Shown here one piece after another: positions 21,410-29,667 of a stretch of 64,000 bases of DNA. The stretch's first letter is position 1; every line of letters starts with the position of its first letter. The notes under the pieces are model-generated. The model saw only the letters and a list, made by a program, of their open reading frames with translations, had not been told where the DNA came from and ran no database searches. Source of the stretch: Chitinibacter fontanus (GTDB taxonomy: Bacteria > Pseudomonadota > Gammaproteobacteria > Burkholderiales > Chitinibacteraceae). The position numbers and the translations under genes were made by a program. The stretch is taken from NCBI RefSeq assembly GCF_013423785.1, contig NZ_CP058952.1, positions 2,197,665 through 2,261,664 on the forward strand. Reading direction: 5' to 3'.

Positions 21410-21533
21410 CGTGGACTTTACTGGAGTCGGGTGCGCTGGTTTTTTGGTGCATTCATCGAAAACAGTAGTCGCAACGTATTCCAGTCAATGTTTTTGTTGG
21501 CTGGGATTTTACTTTGTTCTCAAAGGATAGACC

Positions 21534-21647
21534 ATGAGAGTTCAAGCATCGGTCAAGAAAATCTGCCGTAACTGCAAAATTATTCGTCGCAACCGTGTTG
21601 TGCGTGTAATTTGTACTGACCCACGGCACAAGCAGCGTCAAGGCTGA
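21534..21647 (+). CDS. rpmJ: 50S ribosomal protein L36
   Basis: L36 is a 37-residue zinc-ribbon protein of the 50S subunit. C11, C14, C27 and H32 form the zinc site, so this is the zinc-binding form. The start [15 protein letters not shown] is typical and AAAGGA lies upstream. It leads the alpha operon; no infA gene stands between secY and it. Confidence 0.95.
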   Translation: MRVQASVKKICRNCKIIRRNRVVRVICTDPRHKQRQG

Positions 21648-21705
21648 TTGAGTCAATCGGCTATTGGTGTTAAAATCCACCACTTTTTAACCTGGGGTAA
21701 GAAGT

Positions 21706-22068
21706 ATGGCCCGTATTGCTGGGGTTAACATACCTAATCATCAGCATACTGTGATCGGTCTTCAGGCCATTTACGGTATTGGTCAAACTCGCGCTAAAGC
21801 GATTTGTGCTAGTACTGCAATTGAGCCAAGCAAGAAAGTAAAAGATCTCAGTGATGTTGAACTTGAAAAACTACGTGACGAAGTAGGCAAATTCACTATT
21901 GAAGGTGATCTGCGTCGTGAGGTTACTATGAGCATCAAGCGTCTGATGGACCTTGGTTGCTATCGTGGTTTCCGTCACCGCAAAGGCCTGCCAGTTCGCG
22001 GTCAGCGTACTAAGACAAATGCGCGTACTCGCAAGGGTCCACGTAAGTCTATCGCTGGCAAGAAGTAA
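21706..22068 (+). CDS. rpsM: 30S ribosomal protein S13
   Basis: S13 (120 aa) forms inter-subunit bridges from the 30S head. [14 protein letters not shown], the helix-hairpin-helix [13 protein letters not shown], and the basic C-terminal [17 protein letters not shown] tail that reaches P-site tRNA are present. It lies 58 nt after rpmJ. Confidence 0.98.
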   Translation: MARIAGVNIPNHQHTVIGLQAIYGIGQTRAKAICASTAIEPSKKVKDLSDVELEKLRDEVGKFTIEGDLRREVTMSIKRLMDLGCYRGFRHRKGLPVRGQRTKTNARTRKGPRKSIAGKK

Positions 22069-22083
22069 TTAAGGACATAAATT

Positions 22084-22476
22084 ATGGCTAAAGCAAACAC
22101 AGCTCGTGTACGTAAGAAAGTCAAAAAGAGCGTGTCTGAAGGGATCGTGCACGTTCACGCTTCTTTCAATAACACGATCATTACCATCACTGATCGCCAA
22201 GGCAATGCTTTATCTTGGGCTACCTCGGGCGGTGCTGGTTTCAAGGGCTCTCGTAAAAGTACACCTTTTGCTGCACAGGTTGCGGCAGAAGCGGCTGGTA
22301 AAGTTGCCCAAGAATATGGTGTTAAAAACCTAGAAGTACGCATCAAGGGTCCGGGCCCTGGTCGTGAGTCTTCAGTGCGCGCTTTGAACGCACTGGGCTT
22401 CAAGATCACCAGCATCTCGGATGTGACGCCTGTTCCGCACAACGGCTGCCGTCCTGCGAAAAAGCGTCGTATCTAA
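22084..22476 (+). CDS. rpsK: 30S ribosomal protein S11
   Basis: S11 (130 aa) shapes the 30S platform near the E site. The segments [31 protein letters not shown] and the ending [18 protein letters not shown] are typical. It lies 15 nt after rpsM. Confidence 0.98.
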   Translation: MAKANTARVRKKVKKSVSEGIVHVHASFNNTIITITDRQGNALSWATSGGAGFKGSRKSTPFAAQVAAEAAGKVAQEYGVKNLEVRIKGPGPGRESSVRALNALGFKITSISDVTPVPHNGCRPAKKRRI

Positions 22477-22490
22477 TTCCGGAGTAAGAA

Positions 22491-23114
22491 ATGGCTCGTT
22501 ATATTGGACCCAAGTGCAAACTTGCACGCCGCGAAGGCACGGATCTGTTCTTGAAAAGCGCACGTCGTTCGCTCGACAGCAAGTGCAAGCTGGAACAAGC
22601 CCCAGGCCAGCATGGCGCTAAGAAGAATACGCGTCTGTCAGACTACGGCGTTCATTTGCGTGAAAAGCAAAAGATCCGTCGCATTTACGGCGTTTTGGAA
22701 CGTCAGTTCCGTCGTTATTTTGAAGAAGCAGCTCGTCGCAAAGGTTCAACTGGTGAAAACCTGTTGAAATTGCTCGAGTCGCGTCTTGATAACGTTGTAT
22801 ATCGTATGGGATACGGTTCTACTCGTTCCGAATCTCGTCAACTCGTTTCCCACAAGGCGATCACCGTTAATGGCAACGTTGTTAACATCCCTTCTTTCCA
22901 AGTGAAAGCTGGTGACGTTGTTGCTGTACGTGAGAAAGCTAAGAAGCAAGTACGTATTCAGGAAGCTTTGAGCTTAGCTGAAGGCATTGGCTTCCCAAGC
23001 TGGGTACAGGTTGATTCTAAGAAAATGGAAGGTGTGTTTAAAAACATGCCAGAGCGTTCAGATCTGTCTAGCGATATTAATGAATCGTTAGTAGTTGAAT
23101 TCTACTCCAAGTAA
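22491..23114 (+). CDS. rpsD: 30S ribosomal protein S4
   Basis: S4 (207 aa) starts assembly of the 30S body and lines the mRNA entry channel. The S4 RNA-binding domain lies at roughly residues 95-160 ([20 protein letters not shown] onward). The N-terminal region lacks a full zinc-binding cysteine set, as in E. coli S4. In E. coli, S4 represses the alpha operon at a pseudoknot before rpsM; a like site was not identified. Confidence 0.98.
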   Translation: MARYIGPKCKLARREGTDLFLKSARRSLDSKCKLEQAPGQHGAKKNTRLSDYGVHLREKQKIRRIYGVLERQFRRYFEEAARRKGSTGENLLKLLESRLDNVVYRMGYGSTRSESRQLVSHKAITVNGNVVNIPSFQVKAGDVVAVREKAKKQVRIQEALSLAEGIGFPSWVQVDSKKMEGVFKNMPERSDLSSDINESLVVEFYSK

Positions 23115-23147
23115 TAACCTGAACCGGTTGGCAAGGGATACTGACTT

Positions 23148-24131
23148 ATGCAAATCAATGCAAACGAGTTGCTCAAACCGCGCATCATCGATGTGCAAGC
23201 TCTGGCTCAAGCTCACGCGAAAGTCGTTATGGAGCCGTTTGAGCGCGGTTATGGCCATACTCTCGGTAATGCACTGCGCCGAATTTTATTGTCTTCAATG
23301 TCGGGTTATGCCCCTACTGAAGTCAAAATTGACGGAGTGGTGCACGAATATTCCGCGTTGGATGGCGTGCAGGAAGACGTTGTCGATATCCTGTTAAACC
23401 TGAAAGGCGTTGTGCTGAAGCTGCATGGTCGGGACTCAGTCACTCTCACTCTCTCAAAAGAGGGTGAGGGTGTCGTCAAGGCTTCCGACATTCAGTTGCC
23501 ACATGATGTTGAGGTAATTAATCCGGATCATGTGATTGCACATCTGTCTGCTGGTGGTAAGCTCAGCATGGATATCACCGTTGAAAAAGGACGTGGCTAT
23601 CAGCCTGCTCCTTCACGTGTGAACAAAGATGAGGGTCGTTCTATTGGGACGATTATTCTGGATGCTTCATTCAGTCCGATTCTCCGTGTTAGTTATCAAG
23701 TAGAAAGTGCCCGTGTAGAGCAACGTACTGATCTTGATCGTCTAATTATTGACATTGAGACCAATGGCGTGATCGAGCCTGATGAAGCTGTTCGTCAAGC
23801 TGCACGTATGTTGATCGACCAACTCGGTGTTTTTGCTGATTTGGAAGGTACGCAAGAAGAGAAAGTTATTGAACCACAAGTTACGATTGATCCTATCCTA
23901 CTGCGTCCAGTGGATGATCTTGAATTAACTGTACGTTCTGCTAACTGCTTGAAAGCGGAAAACATTTATTACATTGGTGATCTGATTCAGCGTACTGAGA
24001 CTGAGCTTTTGAAAGCTCCAAACTTAGGTCGCAAATCACTTAATGAGATCAAAGAAGTGCTGGCTTCGAAAGGGCTTAGCCTTGGCATGCGCCTTGAAAA
24101 CTGGCCACCGGCTGGCTTAGATAAGCCTTAA
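23148..24131 (+). CDS. rpoA: RNA polymerase alpha subunit
   Basis: The alpha subunit (327 aa) dimerises to start RNA polymerase assembly through its N-terminal domain (about 1-235). Its C-terminal domain (about 250-327) contacts UP elements and activators. [17 protein letters not shown] marks the N-terminal domain. VRSANCLK near residue 268 holds the arginine used for DNA contact in E. coli. The start [15 protein letters not shown] is typical. It lies between rpsD and rplQ. Confidence 0.98.
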   Translation: MQINANELLKPRIIDVQALAQAHAKVVMEPFERGYGHTLGNALRRILLSSMSGYAPTEVKIDGVVHEYSALDGVQEDVVDILLNLKGVVLKLHGRDSVTLTLSKEGEGVVKASDIQLPHDVEVINPDHVIAHLSAGGKLSMDITVEKGRGYQPAPSRVNKDEGRSIGTIILDASFSPILRVSYQVESARVEQRTDLDRLIIDIETNGVIEPDEAVRQAARMLIDQLGVFADLEGTQEEKVIEPQVTIDPILLRPVDDLELTVRSANCLKAENIYYIGDLIQRTETELLKAPNLGRKSLNEIKEVLASKGLSLGMRLENWPPAGLDKP

Positions 24132-24157
24132 GCTGGTACTAGCAAAGGAATTGACAA

Positions 24158-24538
24158 ATGCGTCATCGTCTTTCTAATCGTAAATTAAATCGCACGTCGA
24201 GTCATCGTCTTGCGATGCTTCGCAACTTGGCTAACTCCTTGTTGAAGCATGAAGTTATTAAAACTACTCTGCCAAAGGCTAAAGAACTACGCCGCGTAGC
24301 AGAGCCACTGATCACATTGGGTAAAAAACCATCTTTGGCTAATCGCCGTTTGGCTTTTTCTCGTACACGTGATCGTGACATCGTAGTTAAGTTGTTTGAT
24401 GTTTTGGGTCCACGTTATGCTGCTCGCAATGGCGGTTATTTGCGTATCCTAAAATGTGGCTTCCGTGTAGGTGACAATGCGCCAATGGCATACGTTGAGC
24501 TTGTTGATCGTCCTGAAGAAGTTGAAGCTGCAGAGTAA
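24158..24538 (+). CDS. rplQ: 50S ribosomal protein L17
   Basis: L17 (126 aa) lies on the 50S back side near the tunnel exit. [17 protein letters not shown] and the [25 protein letters not shown] segment are hallmarks. It ends the alpha operon and is followed by a strong terminator. Confidence 0.98.
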   Translation: MRHRLSNRKLNRTSSHRLAMLRNLANSLLKHEVIKTTLPKAKELRRVAEPLITLGKKPSLANRRLAFSRTRDRDIVVKLFDVLGPRYAARNGGYLRILKCGFRVGDNAPMAYVELVDRPEEVEAAE

Positions 24539-24553
24539 TCCATCTGCGTATAG

Positions 24554-24582
24554 AAAAACCGACCTATGGTCGGTTTTTTTTT
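24554..24582 (+). terminator. intrinsic terminator of the alpha operon
   Basis: An 11-bp stem (AAAAACCGACC 24554-24564 with GGTCGGTTTTT 24568-24578, TAT loop) runs into a tract of nine Ts. The A-run on the other side would let it work on the minus strand too. Confidence 0.9.
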
Positions 24583-24604
24583 GTCTGCATTATTTGGGAT
24601 ATTT

Positions 24605-25426
24605 ATGGCCACTTATATTGTTGGTGATGTACAGGGGTGCTTCGATGAGCTAGAAGAGCTGCTCAGAGTGGTTGATTTTCAGCCCGCCTCCGATCAAATT
24701 TTCTTTGTCGGTGATTTAGTAAATCGTGGCCCATCATCGCTGATGGTGTTACGCTGGATTTATTCCCACCAGCATTGCGCTTTTACTGTACTTGGCAATC
24801 ATGATCTGTTCTTACTGGCTTGCTGGCTTGGCTACGCTGTCGTCAAACAGGGCGATACGCTAGAAGAGGTGCTGTCGGCTGATGATGCTACTGTGTTATT
24901 AAATTGGCTCATTGAGCAGCCATTGGTACGGGTAGTTGATAATTTGGTAATTGCACACGCGGGAATCGCGCCGGGGTGGAAGTTAAGCAAGGCTGTTTGT
25001 TTGGCTGAGCGTGCACGTCTGCAATACTCTGGCGCTGAACGTAATCTGTGGTTTACACATATGTTTGGCAATAAGCCTACTGAATGGAGTAAAGAGCTCA
25101 GTGAGTTTGAAAAATTCCGGTTCACAATCAATGCATTCACACGTATGCGTTTTTGTGACGGAAATTGCTTGGATTTTAAATATAAAGGCGAAATCAGTAA
25201 TGCACCAGACGGTTTCATTCCTTGGTTTGATTCTTCAGATCATCAAGTTCAGCAGACAATCGTCTTTGGTCATTGGTCGGCGTTAGGCTTAAAAGTTACC
25301 CCGCGGTATATTGCATTGGATACAGGTTGCATTTGGGGCGGCGCGTTGACGGCGTATTGTGTTGAGTCTAAGCAGATTATTAGTGTTCCGGCAAAGCGTG
25401 CTTATCAGAAGATTGATGGAAATTGA
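24605..25426 (+). CDS. apaH: bis(5'-nucleosyl)-tetraphosphatase, symmetrical
   Basis: ApaH (273 aa) hydrolyses diadenosine tetraphosphate to two ADP and can remove Np4 caps from RNA 5' ends. The metallophosphatase motifs are clear: GDVQG (7-11), GDLVNRGP (36-43) and GNHD (64-67), with histidines farther on in the VFGHWSALG segment. ATG 24605 is chosen over an upstream in-frame start that lies within the rplQ terminator. The last 47 bp overlap the end of the convergent olsA gene. Confidence 0.95.
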   Translation: MATYIVGDVQGCFDELEELLRVVDFQPASDQIFFVGDLVNRGPSSLMVLRWIYSHQHCAFTVLGNHDLFLLACWLGYAVVKQGDTLEEVLSADDATVLLNWLIEQPLVRVVDNLVIAHAGIAPGWKLSKAVCLAERARLQYSGAERNLWFTHMFGNKPTEWSKELSEFEKFRFTINAFTRMRFCDGNCLDFKYKGEISNAPDGFIPWFDSSDHQVQQTIVFGHWSALGLKVTPRYIALDTGCIWGGALTAYCVESKQIISVPAKRAYQKIDGN

Positions 25427-26156
25427 CATGTGCTTCATGCAATGATGCCTTAATTGCACTGCTGATAGAGCTCCTATCATGTTGGCTGGCATCAATTGAC
25501 GCTAAGAAGTGCAGGTGTACTTCAATTCCATCACTGCTCAATAGGGTGTGTAGTGATTGTCCCATTGTGATGTCATCAATATAGGCGGCGGCCGCACTAT
25601 GTTTACCATTACGTTCACGGTAGTTTAGGTAGATTGGTTGAATCCTGCCCTGGCTATCGACAATGGATTGGATCAGTGAGGTTTTCATCGGCTTTAGATA
25701 AGTGCCGTCGGTTGTGGTGCCTTCAGGGAAAAATGTCACGCTGTCACCGTTTTTTAGTGCAGTCGTGATTGAGTCACTCACGCGTTTGGTATCTTTAATC
25801 TTTTCACGTTGGATGAAAAAGGTGCCTGCACCTGCGCAAAGCTTGTTAATCACGGGCCAAGATTGAATGTCCGACTTTGCAATAAACCTCGAGTTAAATA
25901 CGGTATAAAGTGCGAATATATCAAACCATGATATATGGTTTGACAAAAACATCTGGTTTTGCGGTGCTAAACATGGAGGCTTACCGTGTACAACCACGGA
26001 GATGTTGAAGATTCGTGCTAGTTGTTTAGACCAGCTGTTAATGACTTGTGCTTTATCACTATTATTTTTGTTCGGCAAAACAAACGTGATCATAAACAAG
26101 CCGATACATAGATGATTTAATAAGCGGATTGCTCGAATGAATACTCTCATTAACAT
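25380..26156 (-). CDS. olsA: lyso-ornithine lipid O-acyltransferase (PlsC family)
   Basis: A PlsC-type acyltransferase of 258 aa from ATG 26156. The catalytic HX4D motif is NHISWFD, and the substrate motif is FPEGTTTDG. An N-terminal hydrophobic segment (RLLNHLCIGLFMITFVL) would anchor it in the inner membrane. Its partner olsB lies directly upstream, which points to the second step of ornithine-lipid synthesis rather than phosphatidic acid synthesis. An in-frame TTG at 26216 would overlap olsB by 11 nt, so the start is uncertain. The 3' end overlaps apaH. General 1-acylglycerol-3-phosphate acyltransferase activity remains possible. Confidence 0.82.
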   Translation of the reverse strand: MLMRVFIRAIRLLNHLCIGLFMITFVLPNKNNSDKAQVINSWSKQLARIFNISVVVHGKPPCLAPQNQMFLSNHISWFDIFALYTVFNSRFIAKSDIQSWPVINKLCAGAGTFFIQREKIKDTKRVSDSITTALKNGDSVTFFPEGTTTDGTYLKPMKTSLIQSIVDSQGRIQPIYLNYRERNGKHSAAAAYIDDITMGQSLHTLLSSDGIEVHLHFLASIDASQHDRSSISSAIKASLHEAHVNFHQSSDKHALPEH

Positions 26157-26205
26157 CGGCTCGTGATTTCTATACCGTATTTTAACCGACTGTTGCTGGC
26201 AATGG

Positions 26206-26955
26206 TTAGCGCGCAAAATGACTCGAGTACCGTTTGTTGATAAATTGTGTCGGGAGTAGCATCAAGAAATCGGCAGTATTAAAGTCTGGATCCCATGCTG
26301 GTTCACCGCAAACGACGGCTCCGGCACGCAAATAACCTTTAATTAAGGCTGGTGTTTCAATTTCGACTTTTGAGTCAAGCGCATTAATTGGTAATGGGCA
26401 ACGCGGGAAGACGCGCCATTCAATTGGGGCCATCGATTCGGTGGAAATTTTTCGGTACAAGCTTGCCGCGCTGTGTCCGCCATCGTTGAGTGATACTGAG
26501 GCACATCCCATCATATATTGGTAATTATTCTTCAGCATGTATTGAGTTAAGCCATTCCAGAGCAGTGCAATCGTTGCGCCGCTGCGGTAGTTTGGGTGTA
26601 CGCAGGTACGTCCCAGCTCAACTAGTTGGCTGCGAATGTGCTGCAAGCGGGTTAAATCAAATTCGGTATCAGAATAGTAGCTGCCAACTTTGCGTGCTTG
26701 ATGTGGCGGCAGGATGCGATAGGTGCCAACTACTTCACCGCTTTCTTCATCTAGTGCGACTAAATGCTCACAGTATGCATCAAACAAATCTTGATCTATC
26801 CCTGGCTCCTTGCAATTGAGTTTTGCTTGCATTTCCTCTGCAAATACTTTGTAGCGTAAGGCTTGTGCGGCACGGATTTGATCTGGATTGCTCGCTAAGG
26901 TAACAGTGAGTTTTTTACGACGTGCATTGAAACCATGATTGCTATCTAGATACAT
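26206..26955 (-). CDS. olsB: L-ornithine N-alpha-acyltransferase (OlsB-like GNAT fold)
   Basis: A 249-aa protein of the OlsB acyltransferase family, which joins a 3-hydroxyacyl chain from acyl-carrier protein to ornithine to make lyso-ornithine lipid. Visible family segments are RYKVFAEEMQAK, GTYRILPPHQA, ELGRTCVHPNYRSG and LLWNGLTQYMLKN. The olsA-like gene follows at once. Ornithine lipids replace phospholipids under phosphate limitation in several bacteria, which fits the PhoB-like repeats upstream. The ribosome binding site lies in a perfect 10-bp hairpin just before the ATG. Confidence 0.85.
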   Translation of the reverse strand: MYLDSNHGFNARRKKLTVTLASNPDQIRAAQALRYKVFAEEMQAKLNCKEPGIDQDLFDAYCEHLVALDEESGEVVGTYRILPPHQARKVGSYYSDTEFDLTRLQHIRSQLVELGRTCVHPNYRSGATIALLWNGLTQYMLKNNYQYMMGCASVSLNDGGHSAASLYRKISTESMAPIEWRVFPRCPLPINALDSKVEIETPALIKGYLRAGAVVCGEPAWDPDFNTADFLMLLPTQFINKRYSSHFAR

Positions 26956-26956
26956 A

Positions 26957-26981
26957 AAGAATCCTCCATGAGAGGATTCTT
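26957..26981 (-). promoter_or_regulatory. SD-sequestering hairpin before olsB
   Basis: A perfect 10-bp inverted repeat (26957-26966 with 26972-26981, 5-nt loop) ends one base before the olsB ATG. Read on the minus strand, its second arm GAGGATTCTT holds the Shine-Dalgarno GAGG, so the folded RNA would hide it. Confidence 0.6.
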
Positions 26982-26997
26982 AAGTTACGTGGATAGT

Positions 26998-27037
26998 ATG
27001 ACTATGCGATGACGGCTTTGTGATGATCTTGTGTCAG
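26998..27037 (-). promoter_or_regulatory. candidate Pho box array upstream of olsB
   Basis: On the minus strand, four heptamers start exactly 11 bp apart: CTGACAC (27031-27037), TCATCAC (27020-27026), CCGTCAT (27009-27015) and TAGTCAT (26998-27004). The PhoB half-site is CTGTCAT, with 11-bp repeat spacing. Matches are 5, 3, 6 and 5 of 7. A weak -10-like TAACTT follows 10 bp downstream. Confidence 0.45.
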
Positions 27038-27149
27038 GCGGCTTTCTGTACGAGAGATTGCTTAGCTAAAGTTGGTTTGATATGTATACAGCTGTACGTT
27101 ATTTTAAACGTATGTTGTGTGGTATTACCACGGTAGGGTATGTTTGCAA

Positions 27150-27344
27150 TTATTGCAGATTGTCTTCAGGGGTTGGTGCTGATTGTGTATCTGGAATGCG
27201 GTAGTTATCGTTAGCCCACTCGCCTAGGTCAATTAATTTGCAGCGAGCACTGCAAAATGGTCGATATTGGTTACTTGAAAGATAGGCGCTGAGTGTTCCA
27301 CAGGTCGGGCACTTTACCATGGTTGGTGAGTTCAATTGACTCAT
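27150..27344 (-). CDS. yacG: DNA gyrase inhibitor YacG, zinc-binding
   Basis: YacG (64 aa) is a small zinc protein that in E. coli binds GyrB and inhibits gyrase. The cysteines C12, C15, C31 and C35 (C-x2-C-x15-C-x3-C) form the zinc finger, and the C-terminus is acidic and disordered. ATG 27344 overlaps the zapD stop as ATGA. Other in-frame starts (TTG 27353, ATG 27320) are less likely. It ends the pilBCD-coaE-zapD-yacG run. Confidence 0.92.
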   Translation of the reverse strand: MSQLNSPTMVKCPTCGTLSAYLSSNQYRPFCSARCKLIDLGEWANDNYRIPDTQSAPTPEDNLQ

Positions 27345-28099
27345 AGATTGCAATAGCTCAAGGTAAAGTCAATGTCTGCTTCGACCACTTTTGCGCGTTC
27401 GCCACTAGTCGATGGCACAATGAAGCGGATATTAATTGCATAGCGATTGGCCGATAGCTCTGGCACTGCGGGTAAATCGTTTGGTAGAGATACCTTTAAT
27501 AGCTGGACCACCTTACCGCCAGACATCTGCTGAAAACTGCCTTGTTTGGCGGTGTAATGGTTGCTTTTAGCAGAATCGCGTAACAACTTAAGGACAATGT
27601 CCAAGCCGTGTTTAATTGGCATGAGCGGTGTGAGCCAACGCTCGAGATCCGCTCTGCGACGTTCTGCAGCTTGTTTTCGCCAATAATGGTAGGACGGTAG
27701 ATCAAATTCGCACACGCCACCCGGAATTGATACGCGCTGTTTGATGGCCATTAACCATTCATTTTCACGCAAGTACTGACCGAATTTTCCCGTCATTTCC
27801 AATAGCCGAGTGTGCGTAGTTTCAATTTCGGTAAGCACTAAATCGAGTGCATCTTCAGAAATATGTGGATTGTTACGCAAGCCAGCTAGAGTCTGGCGTT
27901 GACGTTCTAATTCTTGTAGCAAGTCGGATTTCAGATCTGCTCGACTTGCTACTTCCATAATTTCAAAAATGCCTAGTAAGGCCATGTGATGATCGAGTGC
28001 ATCATCACGATTAGCTAGTTTTGATGTCCGCACATACAGCTCTTCCAGACGAAGCAAAGTCCGGATGCGCTCATTTATCGGGAATTCATAGCTAATCAC
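27341..28099 (-). CDS. zapD: cell division protein ZapD
   Basis: ZapD (252 aa) crosslinks FtsZ filaments at the division ring. It begins MISYEFPINERIRTLLRLEELY, a family signature, and is largely alpha-helical in the first half and beta-rich in the second (IRFIVPSTSGERAKVVEADIDF at the end). It lies 24 bp after coaE and overlaps yacG by 4 nt. Confidence 0.93.
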   Translation of the reverse strand: MISYEFPINERIRTLLRLEELYVRTSKLANRDDALDHHMALLGIFEIMEVASRADLKSDLLQELERQRQTLAGLRNNPHISEDALDLVLTEIETTHTRLLEMTGKFGQYLRENEWLMAIKQRVSIPGGVCEFDLPSYHYWRKQAAERRRADLERWLTPLMPIKHGLDIVLKLLRDSAKSNHYTAKQGSFQQMSGGKVVQLLKVSLPNDLPAVPELSANRYAINIRFIVPSTSGERAKVVEADIDFTLSYCNL

Positions 28100-28123
28100 A
28101 ATGCAAAGGCCTAATAGAGAAAA

Positions 28124-28747
28124 TCAAAATAGCGGTGTTGCTTGCGCAGATCTATTACTTTGTTCACGTAAGACCCGATCTATGTGATCAACTTGCGAGC
28201 CTAGTGATTCCAAAGTGTCGTTATTGTAAATCAAGAAGTCGGCTTCTTGGCGCCGAACTTCATCACTAGCTTGATTATTTATGATTGCTACGACAGTTTC
28301 ACGATTAATTTGATTACGTTGCATCACTCGTGCAATGCGCAATTCTAAATTGGATTCAACCACAATGATCTTATCGCACATTTGCTTGAAGATCTGGTGC
28401 TCAATTAGCAAAGGCACCATTAGTAGTTGATAGGTCGCTTGAGGTGTGTGGCGCAGTTGTGTGGCGCATTCAGTGGCAATCAGTGGATGTAGAATCTGTT
28501 CTAGCTGGGTGCGCGCAGTTGGCGTGTTATGAATATAATCGCGCAGCCAACTGCGATTTAAATTTCCGTCCGGGTTGATCACAGCAGGACCGAAGTGCAT
28601 ACTAATCTGCTGCAGTGCAGGTTGGCCTGCTTGTGTGAGTTGATGGCTGATTGCATCAGCATCAACAATATGGATTTGTTTTTGGGCGAATATTTCTGCT
28701 ACTGTGCTTTTACCAGATCCAATCCCACCTGTTAGGCCAATAATCAT
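28124..28747 (-). CDS. coaE: dephospho-CoA kinase
   Basis: CoaE (207 aa) does the last step of coenzyme A synthesis, phosphorylating the 3'-hydroxyl of dephospho-CoA with ATP. The P-loop GGIGSGKST lies at residues 7-15, followed by VDADAISHQL, which contains the conserved catalytic acidic residue. It lies 5 bp after pilD, the common proteobacterial arrangement. Confidence 0.96.
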   Translation of the reverse strand: MIIGLTGGIGSGKSTVAEIFAQKQIHIVDADAISHQLTQAGQPALQQISMHFGPAVINPDGNLNRSWLRDYIHNTPTARTQLEQILHPLIATECATQLRHTPQATYQLLMVPLLIEHQIFKQMCDKIIVVESNLELRIARVMQRNQINRETVVAIINNQASDEVRRQEADFLIYNNDTLESLGSQVDHIDRVLREQSNRSAQATPLF

Positions 28748-28752
28748 TGCGC

Positions 28753-29619
28753 TTAAATCCCGTAAAGCATTTGGGATATATCTTTGCCCCAGATTAATGC
28801 CAGAAAGCCTGCGATACCTAAATAAGGGCCGAAAGGAAGGGGTTTATTCCAGCCATGCTTAGCACCACAGATCATGGCGATGCCAATTATGGCTCCACTG
28901 AGTGAAGAAAGTAAGATAATCGCCGGTAGCATTGCTATACCCAGCCAGGCCCCTAAGGCAGCAAGCAGTTTGAAATCTCCATACCCCATGCCTTCTTTGC
29001 CTGTTATTAGTTTAAAAAGCCAGTATATGCTCCAAAGGCTCATGTAGCCTGCGATTGCACCATATACTGCGCTGTCTATTGTGGTGAAGGTGCCTTGGAG
29101 GTTAAATAACAAGCCTAGCCAGACTAGTGGTAGAGTAATGTCATCAGGTAGCAAATAGGTGTCTGCATCAATCAGAATTAGGGCAATCAGCGACCAGCTT
29201 AAAAGTAGTGCACCGAGTAAGGCGATACTGAAGCCAAAATGCCAAGCCAGACCTGCAGATATCAAGCTGCATACTAGCTCCACTAAAGGGTAGCGTATGC
29301 TGATCGAGCTCTTACATTGGCTACATTTGCCCCCGAGTACCATCCAGCTCACCAAGGGGATATTTTCAAGTGCACTAATTTGATGCCCGCATTGTGGGCA
29401 TGCAGAGCGTGGTGTGGCTAGGTTATAGGTGTGTTCAGTAGTAGGTGAAATTGATGGGCTGTTTTCGTTTTGGTCTAATAATTGACATTCGGTGCGAAAG
29501 TTTCGTTCGATCATGATCGGCAGTCGATGAATAACAACATTCAAAAAACTGCCCACCATTAGGCCAAGTACCGCGCAAATGCCGACGACGCCATAGTTAG
29601 TTGCAAGTAATTCCATCAT
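28753..29619 (-). CDS. pilD: type IV prepilin peptidase / N-methyltransferase
   Basis: PilD (288 aa) cleaves the leader of type IV prepilins and methylates the new N-terminus, at the inner membrane. It has about eight membrane helices. The zinc-binding cysteines are C74, C77, C99 and C102. The two catalytic aspartates are in IDADTYLLPD (about residue 151) and GMGYGD (about 215). The spacer between the first helix and the zinc site (residues 40-72) is rather long. The first of two adjacent ATGs is used; the second is also possible. Confidence 0.95.
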   Translation of the reverse strand: MMELLATNYGVVGICAVLGLMVGSFLNVVIHRLPIMIERNFRTECQLLDQNENSPSISPTTEHTYNLATPRSACPQCGHQISALENIPLVSWMVLGGKCSQCKSSISIRYPLVELVCSLISAGLAWHFGFSIALLGALLLSWSLIALILIDADTYLLPDDITLPLVWLGLLFNLQGTFTTIDSAVYGAIAGYMSLWSIYWLFKLITGKEGMGYGDFKLLAALGAWLGIAMLPAIILLSSLSGAIIGIAMICGAKHGWNKPLPFGPYLGIAGFLALIWGKDISQMLYGI

Positions 29620-29667
29620 GAAGCAGAGGCGGCCTTTAAATTCGATTTAAGTAGTAACTTTTTATGA

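Noticed and set aside
21314-21571. Open frame of 85 codons between secY and rpmJ, in the place of infA
   Set aside because: The hydrophobic translation is unlike IF-1 and runs through the terminator, promoter and rpmJ start.
27084-27131. Short palindromes (TACAGCTGTA, GTGGTA-T-TACCAC) after yacG
   Set aside because: No T-tract for termination and no match to a known operator such as LexA; too short to claim.
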